From DATEHQ01 sp035279525 (GTDB lineage: Bacteria > Chloroflexota > Dormibacteria > Dormibacterales > Dormibacteraceae): a stretch of DNA of 13,637 nucleotides. The DNA lies in assembly GCA_035279525.1 (NCBI GenBank), contig DATEHQ010000076.1, positions 1 to 13,637 of the forward strand, read 5' to 3'. Below are positions 1-5,839 of this stretch, one piece after another; the stretch's first letter is position 1; each line of letters starts with the position of its first letter. Under the pieces are notes generated by a model. It saw only the letters and a list, made by a program, of their open reading frames with translations. It was not told the DNA's origin and made no database searches. Both the position numbers and the translations under genes were made by a program.

Positions 1-657
1 GCACCTCGCGCGTCTCTTCGACCCCGGCCTGCCAAACACGCATCAGGTCCTCCTCAGGCCTTTCCCAGAAGCCTCCAAACGAGCCTTCGCCGACACGGGC
101 TCGGACCTCGGCCGGATCGTCGGAGATCCGCGGGGTGGGAGCCTTCTTGCCGGCGGGCAGCGACACGCCAGGCAGCCGGGTCCAGGGAAAGTTCTCGGTC
201 CACGAAGCGTGTGAAGCGTCCGGGTCGATCTCGCGTACGACCGCCATCGTCTTCGGCGCATCCCACCAGTCGTGGACGACGACGCTGGCGCCCGCGAGCG
301 CCTCCACGGGTGCGTTGCCAAGGTGCCCGTTGACCAGGAGAAAGCGCCTGAAGCCCTGCCCGCGGAGCGAGTCGAGGAGCTCAGCCACAAATGAAAGGTA
401 TGTGTCGACCTTCACGCTGGCCCAGGAAATGCGGCGAAGTATGGGGTGATGCCGTAGGCGAGCGCGGGCAGCACGGGCACGCCGAGCTGCTCGGCCGCCT
501 CGACCGACACTCGCTCGGCCAGGATCGCGTCGGTGGCCAGGGAGAGGTAGGCGTGCTGCTCGGTCGACCCGAGCGGCAGGACGATCCGGTCGTCGTGCTC
601 GAGGTACCGCTCGAGCTGCATCCAGTTGAGGTCGGCGATGCGCACCCCAGGAACCAT
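1..657 (-). pseudogene. Creatininase-family amidohydrolase, frameshifted and cut by the window start
   Basis: The N-terminal part (ATG at 657 down to a TGA at 412-414) contains the family's metal-binding motif GSTEQHAYLSLATD, with Glu, His and Asp in the expected places, and ends in AFPGPA. Reading then resumes in another frame with SVKVDTYLSFVAELLDS, RRFLLVNGHLGN (the second metal-ligand region) and HASWTENFPWTRLPGV, and stays open to base 1. The two parts join at about 419-423, where the family's FPGT-x-S motif is broken by a net loss of one base (or four). The family comprises zinc or manganese amidohydrolases (creatininase, MftE, FAPy deformylase ArfB); the substrate here is unknown. Codon 5 (GTG at 645) is another possible start. 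It could be a true pseudogene or a working gene with a sequence error. The family call is firm; its functional state is open. Confidence 0.8.
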
Positions 658-669
658 AGAGGTCGAGCC

Positions 670-705
670 AAAGAGAAAGGCCTCGCGACCGGACGTCGCG
701 AGGCC
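670..705 (-). terminator. Rho-independent terminator after the GlsB/YeaQ-like gene
   Basis: On the minus strand there is a perfect 11-bp stem (GGCCTCGCGAC at 695-705 paired with GTCGCGAGGCC at 679-689), a 5-base loop (690-694), and then TTTCTCTTT (670-678). It starts 15 bases after the stop codon of the small membrane protein gene, and its T-tract ends 12 bases before the creatininase ATG. Confidence 0.85.
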
Positions 706-720
706 CCTGGATGCCTGGGG

Positions 721-981
721 TCAGGCGCGCACGCGCCCCCTTCTGGTTACCGCACGGAACAGGAACAGGAGGATGAACGCACCTACGAACGCGACCACGA
801 TCTCGACCAGGATGTTGGTGACCGCGATGCCCACGAGGCTGGCCAGCCAGCCACCCAGGATCGCGCCCAGGATGCCCACGACGATGTCCCAGATGAGGCC
901 CATGCCGTGGCCGCTGAGCACCTTGCTCGCCAGGAAACCTGCGATCAGGCCGACGATGATCCAAACGAGAATTCCTTCCAC
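721..981 (-). CDS. GlsB/YeaQ/YmgE-family small membrane protein (transglycosylase-associated family)
   Basis: The predicted protein is 86 residues and almost entirely hydrophobic. It has three membrane segments separated by glycine-rich turns, begins MEGILVWIIVGLIAGFLAS and ends with a basic tail (RRGRVRA). The GLIAGFLAS, then GILGAILGGWLA, then a third helix pattern and the length match the transglycosylase-associated family (PF04226), small stress-induced inner-membrane proteins without an established biochemical function. The GTG start was chosen because GGAGGAGG lies 4 bases upstream (986-993). The reading frame stays open further upstream, but the extra residues are not hydrophobic and not family-like. 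It is a single-gene unit, divergent from deoC and closed by a strong terminator. No direct link to nucleoside metabolism is apparent. Confidence 0.85.
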   Translation of the reverse strand: MEGILVWIIVGLIAGFLASKVLSGHGMGLIWDIVVGILGAILGGWLASLVGIAVTNILVEIVVAFVGAFILLFLFRAVTRRGRVRA

Positions 982-985
982 GTTG

Positions 986-993
986 CCTCCTCC
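986..993 (-). promoter_or_regulatory. Strong Shine-Dalgarno sequence deciding the GTG start at 981
   Basis: The minus strand reads GGAGGAGG, then CAAC, then GTG. It is the only near-perfect ribosome-binding site in this part of the window and contrasts with the apparently leaderless deoC gene opposite. Confidence 0.8.
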
Positions 994-1055
994 GGCACGC
1001 GTTATTTGCGCCCAGTTGACGCCTGCTGAGGAAACGCCCTCCGCCCGACCGCCAC

Positions 1056-1076
1056 TCGAACGAACCAACCGTTCGA
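1056..1076. promoter_or_regulatory. Candidate operator: inverted repeat in the deoC / membrane-protein divergent region
   Basis: TCGAACG (1056-1062) and CGTTCGA (1070-1076) form a perfect 7-bp inverted repeat with a 7-base spacer. It sits where the -35 region of the deoC promoter should be, 12 bases before its -10 box, so a bound protein could block RNA polymerase. The dyad layout is typical of a dimeric helix-turn-helix repressor. No regulator gene is in the window, so the binding protein is unknown. Confidence 0.45.
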
Positions 1077-1088
1077 ACACCCCCGTCG

Positions 1089-1094
1089 CATAAT
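1089..1094 (+). promoter_or_regulatory. -10 box of the deoC promoter, predicted leaderless
   Basis: CATAAT matches the TATAAT consensus at five of six positions and ends 6 bases before the deoC ATG. A normal -10 to start-site distance puts transcription initiation at the A of ATG. No Shine-Dalgarno sequence is present and no good -35 box is visible. Confidence 0.55.
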
Positions 1095-1100
1095 CGCCAC

Positions 1101-2024
1101 ATGGCAACGGCCCTCTCGCTCACCCACCTCGGCTCCCTGATGCGCGGGGTGCGCAGCGTGGACGAGGTCGGGGCCGACGAACGCGCCGCCTCGCTGGCCA
1201 AGCGGTCGATCAAGAAGGCCTCCAAGCTGTGGGCTCTCGACCTGGCGGTGCGCTGCATGGACCTCACCACCCTCGAGGGATCGGACACCCCGGGCAAGGT
1301 GGCCGCGATGTGCGCCAAGGCCGTCAGGCCCAAACCCGGCGACCCAAGCATCCCCGCGGTCGCGGCGGTGTGCGTCTATCCGGCGCGCATAGCGGACTGC
1401 GTCTCGCACCTCCGTGGGTCTGGGGTGCGGGTCGCCTCGGTGTCGACGGCGTTTCCGTCCGGGCAGAGCTTCACGGCGGTCAAGGTGAATGAGACCGCTG
1501 AAGCGGTGCAGGCCGGCGCGCACGAGATCGACATGGTGATCGACCGCGGCGCCTTCCTCTCCGGCGACTACGGGCGCGTCTACGACGAGATCGTCGCGGT
1601 GAAGGAGGCGTGCGGTGACGCCCACCTCAAGGTGATCCTCGAGACCGGCGAGCTCGGCACCTACGACGCGGTCCGGCGCGCGAGCATCCTCGCCATGGCC
1701 GCGGGGGCGGACTTCATCAAGACCTCGACCGGCAAGACGCAACCCGCCGCGACCCTACCCGTGAGCCTGGTCATGATGGAGGCGATCCGCGACTTCGAAC
1801 GCGAAACCGGGCGGCCCGTCGGCTTCAAGGCCGCGGGCGGCATCCGCACCGCCAAGCAGGCGATCGCGTACCTGGTCCTGACCTACGAGACGCTCGGTCC
1901 CGAATGGATGACCCCAGAGCGCCTCCGGCTCGGCGCTTCCACCCTGCTCAACGACGTGCTGATGCAGATCGAGAAGGAGCGCACGGGCGCCTACCAATCG
2001 ATGGACTACTTCACGATCGACTGA
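1101..2024 (+). CDS. deoC: Deoxyribose-phosphate aldolase
   Basis: This is a class I aldolase that cleaves 2-deoxyribose-5-phosphate to glyceraldehyde-3-phosphate and acetaldehyde in the cytosol, the last step of deoxynucleoside breakdown. The protein has 307 residues. The Schiff-base lysine is K207 in DFIKTSTGK, the second active-site lysine is K243 in GFKAAGGIRT, and the conserved aspartate is D144 in HEIDMVID; the CVYPAR motif is also present. It is longer than the E. coli enzyme (259 residues), with an N-terminal extension of roughly 45 residues, and resembles the long form found in actinobacteria and animals. The ATG at 1101 fits a leaderless promoter. Its stop overlaps the next gene's ATG by one base (TGATG), so the acetaldehyde product and an aldehyde dehydrogenase are probably made from one operon. 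Confidence 0.95.
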   Translation: MATALSLTHLGSLMRGVRSVDEVGADERAASLAKRSIKKASKLWALDLAVRCMDLTTLEGSDTPGKVAAMCAKAVRPKPGDPSIPAVAAVCVYPARIADCVSHLRGSGVRVASVSTAFPSGQSFTAVKVNETAEAVQAGAHEIDMVIDRGAFLSGDYGRVYDEIVAVKEACGDAHLKVILETGELGTYDAVRRASILAMAAGADFIKTSTGKTQPAATLPVSLVMMEAIRDFERETGRPVGFKAAGGIRTAKQAIAYLVLTYETLGPEWMTPERLRLGASTLLNDVLMQIEKERTGAYQSMDYFTID

Positions 2025-3496
2025 TGGCTCTCACGAAAAAGCAGACCGCAGAGCTCGCAAGACAGGTCTTCGAGTACGCGCCCGCGCCCGAATCGATCGA
2101 CCACGTCACCTTTCAGCCGCGCTACGGGCTCTTCATCGGCGGCCGGATGGTCGAGCCGCACAGCAAGAAGCGGTTCCCGACCATCAACCCGGCGACGGAA
2201 AGAAAGCTGGCGGAGGTGGCCGAGGCCGACGAGGTCGACGTCGACCGCGCGGTCCGCGCCGCAGGCAAGGCGTTCGACTCGTGGGCGCGGCTCGCTCCGT
2301 CGCGCCGCGCGCGCTACATCTTCCGCATCTCGCGCCTGATCCAGGAGCGGGCGCGCGAGCTCGCAGTGGTCGAGACGATGGACGGCGGCAAGCCGATCAA
2401 GGAATCGCGCGACGTCGACATCCCGCTGAGCGCGGCCCACTTCTTTTACTACGCGGGTTGGGCGGACAAGCTCGAGTGGGCGTTTCCCAACCGCAAACCG
2501 CGCCCGCTCGGCGTGGTGGGGCAGGTGATCCCCTGGAACTTCCCGCTGCTCATGCTCGCGTGGAAGATCGCGCCGGCGCTCGCGGCGGGCAACACGGTGG
2601 TGCTCAAGCCCGCCGAAACCACTCCGCTGTCGGCGATGGTCTTCGCCGAGATCTGCATGCAGGCGGAGCTGCCGCCCGGCGTGGTCAACATCCTCACGGG
2701 CGCGGGGAAGACGGGCTCGCTCGTGGTTTCGCACCCGGATGTCAAGAAGGTTGCGTTCACCGGCTCGACCGAGGTGGGCAAGCTCATCCAGCGGACGCTG
2801 GCCGGGAGCGGCAAGAAGCTGACCCTCGAGCTCGGAGGCAAGGCGGCCAACATCGTGTTCGAGGACGCGCCGCTCGACCAGGCGGTCGAGGGCATCGTCA
2901 ACGGCATCTACTTCAACCAGGGCCACGTCTGCTGCGCGGGCAGCCGCCTCCTCGTGCAGGAGTCGATCGCCGAGCCGCTCCTCGAAAAGCTCAAGCGCCG
3001 ACTTTCGACGCTTCGCCTGGGCGATCCGCTGGACAAGAACACCGACATCGGCGCCATCAACTCGAAGGCGCAGCTGGAGAAGATCCAGGGCCTGGTGGAG
3101 TCGGGGATCGAGGAAGGTGCCGAGCTCTACCAACCCGAGTGCGTCCTGCCCGAGCGCGGATTCTGGTTCCCGCCATCGCTCTTCACCAACGTCTCGCAGT
3201 CCTACCGCATCGCGCGCGAAGAGATATTCGGGCCTGTCCTGTCGGTGCTCACCTTCCGCACCCCGAGTGAGGCCGTCGAGAAGGCGAACAACACGCCATA
3301 CGGCCTTTCTGCGGGCGTCTGGACCGACAAGGGCTCGCGAATTCTGTGGATGGCGGAGCGGATGCGCGCCGGCGTCGTGTGGGCCAACACGTTCAACCGC
3401 TTCGACCCGACCTCACCCTTCGGCGGCTACAAGGAGTCGGGCTTCGGCCGCGAGGGCGGTGTGCACGGCCTGCTGCCCTATGTCGAGCTGAACTAG
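2024..3496 (+). CDS. Aldehyde dehydrogenase, catalytically complete (ALDH16 N-domain type)
   Basis: This is an NAD(P)-dependent aldehyde dehydrogenase of 490 residues with the full catalytic set: N172 in PWNFP, cofactor-binding K195 in KPAE, the FTGSTEVGK nucleotide loop, general base E269 in ELGGK, and nucleophile C303 in GHVCCAGSR. The C-terminal EEIFGPVLSV and SPFGGYKESGFGRE motifs are intact. The ATG at 2024 overlaps the deoC stop; in-frame starts further upstream lie inside deoC and were rejected. Translational coupling to deoC suggests that it oxidises acetaldehyde from the DeoC reaction to acetate, but substrate cannot be read from sequence. The following gene encodes a partner-like, non-catalytic dehydrogenase domain. 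Together the two resemble the two halves of ALDH16 proteins. Confidence 0.93.
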   Translation: MALTKKQTAELARQVFEYAPAPESIDHVTFQPRYGLFIGGRMVEPHSKKRFPTINPATERKLAEVAEADEVDVDRAVRAAGKAFDSWARLAPSRRARYIFRISRLIQERARELAVVETMDGGKPIKESRDVDIPLSAAHFFYYAGWADKLEWAFPNRKPRPLGVVGQVIPWNFPLLMLAWKIAPALAAGNTVVLKPAETTPLSAMVFAEICMQAELPPGVVNILTGAGKTGSLVVSHPDVKKVAFTGSTEVGKLIQRTLAGSGKKLTLELGGKAANIVFEDAPLDQAVEGIVNGIYFNQGHVCCAGSRLLVQESIAEPLLEKLKRRLSTLRLGDPLDKNTDIGAINSKAQLEKIQGLVESGIEEGAELYQPECVLPERGFWFPPSLFTNVSQSYRIAREEIFGPVLSVLTFRTPSEAVEKANNTPYGLSAGVWTDKGSRILWMAERMRAGVVWANTFNRFDPTSPFGGYKESGFGREGGVHGLLPYVELN

Positions 3497-3511
3497 GGTG
3501 TCGCACTCCTG

Positions 3512-4360
3512 ATGAAGGTCAAAAAGACTTACAAGCTCTTCGTCAACGGCGAGTTCGTGCGCTCGGAGTCGGGCCGCGCCTATCGACCCCACGAAATCAA
3601 AGGATTTCGCGGGGACCCCTCCAGCCGGCCGAACGGCAACGTCAACGTGCCGCGCGGTTCGCGCAAGGACTTGCGCGACGCGGTGCGTGCGGCGCGCACG
3701 GCGTTTGGGGGCTGGGCCGGTCGCACCGCGATGAACCGCGGCCAGATCCTGTACCGAGCGGCGGAGATGCTCGACGGGCGGGGTGCCGAGTTCGTCGGCC
3801 TGCTGGGCGGCGGCGCGCGCGCGCGCCGCGAGCTCGACCAGGCCGTCGCGACTTTCGTCTGGTACGCGGGCTGGACCGACAAGCTGGCCCAGGTCACCGG
3901 CACCGTGAACCCGGTCGCCGGTCCCTACTTCAACTTCACGATCCCTGAACCGACAGGCGTGGTCGCGATCGTGGCGCCCGACGACTCGCCGCTTGCGGGT
4001 CTGGTCCGCCGCGTCGCGCCGGCTCTTTGCGGAGGTAACGTGGTCGTGGCGCTCGCGCCTGAATCGCGGCCGCTTCCCGCGCTGACGCTGGCCGAGGTTC
4101 TCGCCACGAGCGACGTGCCCGCCGGTGTCGTCAACGTGATCAGCGGCCAGCGGCGCGAGCTGCTGCCGTGGCTCGCCTCTCACATGGACGTGAACGCGAT
4201 CGACACCGCCGGCTGCACCGCCGACGAAATCAAAGCCATCGAAGAATCAGCGGCAGGCAACGTGAAACGAGTGGTCAAGGTGGCCGCCGGAGAGGAGAGC
4301 CCTCAGCTCATCACCGCTTTCATGGAGATGAAAACGGTCTGGCATCCGATCGGGGTATAG
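3512..4360 (+). CDS. Non-catalytic aldehyde dehydrogenase-like protein (ALDH16 C-domain type)
   Basis: The 282-residue protein aligns with the N-terminal, nucleotide-binding half of aldehyde dehydrogenases: YKLFVNGEF, the DAVRAARTAFGGWAGRTA helix, WYAGWTDKLAQ, EPTGVVAIVAP, VPAGVVNVISG. The working residues are gone. PWNFP has become APDDSP, KPAE is replaced by LAPES, no glycine-rich FTGST loop is seen, ELGGK is replaced by AAGEES, and the catalytic-cysteine domain is absent. The sequence after the stop shows no continuation in any frame, so this is a natural short form. Such a truncated second domain is characteristic of ALDH16, where it is fused to an active domain; here 490 + 282 residues approximates a whole ALDH16. 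It is probably a structural or regulatory partner of the preceding enzyme. The ATG lies 15 bases after that gene's stop, with only a weak AGGGTG upstream. Confidence 0.85.
   Translation: MKVKKTYKLFVNGEFVRSESGRAYRPHEIKGFRGDPSSRPNGNVNVPRGSRKDLRDAVRAARTAFGGWAGRTAMNRGQILYRAAEMLDGRGAEFVGLLGGGARARRELDQAVATFVWYAGWTDKLAQVTGTVNPVAGPYFNFTIPEPTGVVAIVAPDDSPLAGLVRRVAPALCGGNVVVALAPESRPLPALTLAEVLATSDVPAGVVNVISGQRRELLPWLASHMDVNAIDTAGCTADEIKAIEESAAGNVKRVVKVAAGEESPQLITAFMEMKTVWHPIGV
3810..3829. repeat. 20-bp perfect palindrome with a (GC)7 core inside the ALDH-like gene
   Basis: An alternating GC run (seven GC units, 3813-3826) lies at the centre of a 20-bp perfect palindrome. It encodes the GGGARARRE linker. 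Such tracts can form Z-DNA or cruciforms and are prone to replication slippage. The frame is intact here. Confidence 0.6.
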
Positions 4361-4374
4361 CCATCCCGGTGATC

Positions 4375-4386
4375 GACCCGCGGGTC
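4375..4386. terminator. Weak candidate bidirectional terminator between convergent genes
   Basis: GACCCGCGGGTC is a 12-bp perfect palindrome in the 39-base gap between the convergent ALDH-like and methyltransferase genes. Neither side has a T-tract and the hairpin would be short (4-bp stem, 4-base loop), so a terminator role is only suggested by position. Confidence 0.2.
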
Positions 4387-4399
4387 TAGCCCTCTCCGC

Positions 4400-5197
4400 T
4401 CAGGCGGGGCGGCGCGACCAGAGGTGGAACAGCCTCGGTCCCAGGACAAGGGTCTCTGTATCGTCGATCAGCTTCGACAGCCCATCCAGGGCGGCGTCGA
4501 TCTCGGCCCGGCTGGCGATGTTCTCGGCCAGGATCGAGCCGGCGGATGCCTCGAGCGTCGACCAGGGCAGGGACTTGCCTTCACCTTCGAGATACACGGG
4601 TTGGGTGAGTGTGAGCTCAGGCCGGGGGATGCCCGCCTCGAGGAACATGGCATAGAGCTTTCGCCCGATTGAATGGTCACCACCCGAGCGTCGGATGGCC
4701 TCGGCGTAGGTGCGAAGAAAGAAATCGAGCGCCGCGCTCTTGGGGTGGCTCTCCCATCCGTCGAAGTCAGCGTCCTCGACGATGAGGACGCCGCCCGGCC
4801 GAACCGCCTCCCACATGCGAATCAGAATCTCGATCGGCTGCCGCAGGTGCTGCAGCACGAACCGCGTGTAGACGGCACCGTAGGCGTCCGGCTCACGCCA
4901 GTCGTGAAGGTTCATGGCGCGAAATTCGACGTTGTCGATCCCGCGCTCGGCGGCCGCCTCGCGGGCGAGCGCGAGCTTGACCTCATCCATGTCGAAGCCG
5001 GTTACATGAGCAGGGGCAACGATGCGGGCCAACTCCATCGTCACCTGGCCGCCACCGCAACCGAGATCGGCGACCTTCATCCCCGACTTCAAACCGGCGC
5101 GGGCAAGCAGGGCGGCCGTCGTGGGCCATCGCTCGCGGGCGAGCACCTGCAGCCTGTCGTATCCGCGCCGGCCGCCGCTGATGACGTAGCGCTCCAC
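4400..5197 (-). CDS. Class I SAM-dependent methyltransferase, substrate unknown
   Basis: The 265-residue protein has a Rossmann-type SAM-binding domain. Motif I is VADLGCGGG (42-50), the acidic residue for the ribose hydroxyls is in TGFDMDE (66-72), followed by VEFRAMNLHDW (90-100), VYTRFVLQHL (109-118) and the post-motif RPGGVLIVED (133-142). A C-terminal segment of about 115 residues, ending GPRLFHLWSRRPA, probably caps the active site and determines substrate. It resembles generic 'methyltransferase domain-containing' proteins; nothing identifies a nucleic acid, small-molecule or protein target. The GTG start at 5197 was chosen because a GATAAT -10 box ends 7 bases upstream, giving a leaderless mRNA; there is no Shine-Dalgarno sequence. 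It is divergent from hpt, sharing a 60-base regulatory gap, and lies between the deoC and hpt groups. Confidence 0.85.
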   Translation of the reverse strand: MERYVISGGRRGYDRLQVLARERWPTTAALLARAGLKSGMKVADLGCGGGQVTMELARIVAPAHVTGFDMDEVKLALAREAAAERGIDNVEFRAMNLHDWREPDAYGAVYTRFVLQHLRQPIEILIRMWEAVRPGGVLIVEDADFDGWESHPKSAALDFFLRTYAEAIRRSGGDHSIGRKLYAMFLEAGIPRPELTLTQPVYLEGEGKSLPWSTLEASAGSILAENIASRAEIDAALDGLSKLIDDTETLVLGPRLFHLWSRRPA

Positions 5198-5204
5198 GAG
5201 CGGG

Positions 5205-5210
5205 ATTATC
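5205..5210 (-). promoter_or_regulatory. -10 box of the methyltransferase promoter, predicted leaderless
   Basis: On the minus strand GATAAT (five of six consensus positions) ends 7 bases before the GTG start at 5197, placing the transcription start at or one base before the start codon. No -35 consensus is visible. Confidence 0.5.
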
Positions 5211-5242
5211 GTCGGCCTGCCAATCGGCGTCCGAGGGCTCGC

Positions 5243-5248
5243 TAAAAT
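5243..5248 (+). promoter_or_regulatory. -10 box of the hpt promoter, leaderless or nearly so
   Basis: TAAAAT (five of six consensus positions) ends 9 bases before the hpt ATG at 5258. The predicted transcription start is 0-4 bases upstream of the ATG. The AGGGTG just before the ATG is too close to act as a Shine-Dalgarno sequence. Confidence 0.5.
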
Positions 5249-5257
5249 CTAGGGTGC

Positions 5258-5839
5258 ATGGCTGAAGTCCTGACCAAGCCGCTCCCGGTCGCGACCACGG
5301 GACTCGGTGTGGACAGGCCCGGCGCCGGCAAGCCGATGATCTCGGCCGAGCGCATCGCACGACGCGTTCACCGCCTCGGGCGCCAGATCTCTGAGGTTTA
5401 CGCCGACATCGAAACGCCGCTGGTGATGGTCGTCGTCCTCAAGGGCGCGACAGTCTTCGCGGCCGACCTGCTGCGCAGCCTGAGCATCCCCGCCGAGCTC
5501 GAGTTCGTGCGTGCCTCGAGCTATCCGACAGGCACCTCGAGCAACGGCCGCCTGAAGCTCGCGCACATGGTCGAGGGCACGCTCGTCGGCCGGCACGTGC
5601 TGCTGGTGGAGGACATCGTCGACTCGGGTGTGACCGTCGGCGCCGTCGCCAGGCGGATCATCAAGCTGGGGGCGGCGTCGGTCCGCCTCGCGGCTCTGCT
5701 CGACCGTCCGGCCCGTCGCTCGGTCGAAGTCAAGATCGACTTCTGTGGCTTTGTCATACCCGACCGTTTCGTGATCGGCTACGGCCTCGACTACGCCGGG
5801 CTGTATCGCGAGCTCCCGCACATCTACGCGCTGACATAA
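5258..5839 (+). CDS. hpt: Hypoxanthine (guanine) phosphoribosyltransferase
   Basis: This cytosolic salvage enzyme transfers phosphoribose from PRPP to hypoxanthine or guanine, giving IMP or GMP. The protein has 193 residues. Family marks are VVVLKGATVFAADL (the LKG pyrophosphate loop at 61-63), the PRPP-binding VEDIVDSGVT (117-126), LLDRPARR, and the base-recognition and C-terminal block FVIPDRFVIGYGLDY (165-179) followed by ELPHIY. About 25 residues precede the usual family start; an internal ATG at 5336 is an alternative, but it has neither a ribosome-binding site nor a promoter, whereas the ATG at 5258 sits just after a -10 box. It is followed immediately by adenosine deaminase, so adenosine could pass to inosine and then, after phosphorolysis, hypoxanthine would return through this enzyme. 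Confidence 0.95.
   Translation: MAEVLTKPLPVATTGLGVDRPGAGKPMISAERIARRVHRLGRQISEVYADIETPLVMVVVLKGATVFAADLLRSLSIPAELEFVRASSYPTGTSSNGRLKLAHMVEGTLVGRHVLLVEDIVDSGVTVGAVARRIIKLGAASVRLAALLDRPARRSVEVKIDFCGFVIPDRFVIGYGLDYAGLYRELPHIYALT

Noticed and set aside
391..1029. Plus-strand open frame spanning creatininase, terminator and the membrane protein gene
   Set aside because: It crosses three well-supported features on the other strand and has a biased, repetitive composition.
1002..1742. Minus-strand open frame opposite deoC
   Set aside because: Same shadow pattern (Arg/His/Gly-rich, no domain), and it also runs through the deoC promoter region.
1904..2023. In-frame upstream start for the aldehyde dehydrogenase
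   Set aside because: It lies inside deoC, adds 40 non-family Pro/Arg/Ala-rich residues, and a natural TGATG junction gives a family-like start at 2024.
2006..3133. Long minus-strand open frame opposite the aldehyde dehydrogenase
   Set aside because: It is a GC-bias shadow of a clearly conserved gene: low complexity, rich in Arg, Asp, Val and Leu, with no recognisable motif.
4361..4399. Possibility that the short ALDH-like gene is a frameshifted full-length dehydrogenase
   Set aside because: No ALDH catalytic-domain sequence follows in any frame; the next gene begins within 40 bases, and the lost motifs are inside the intact part.
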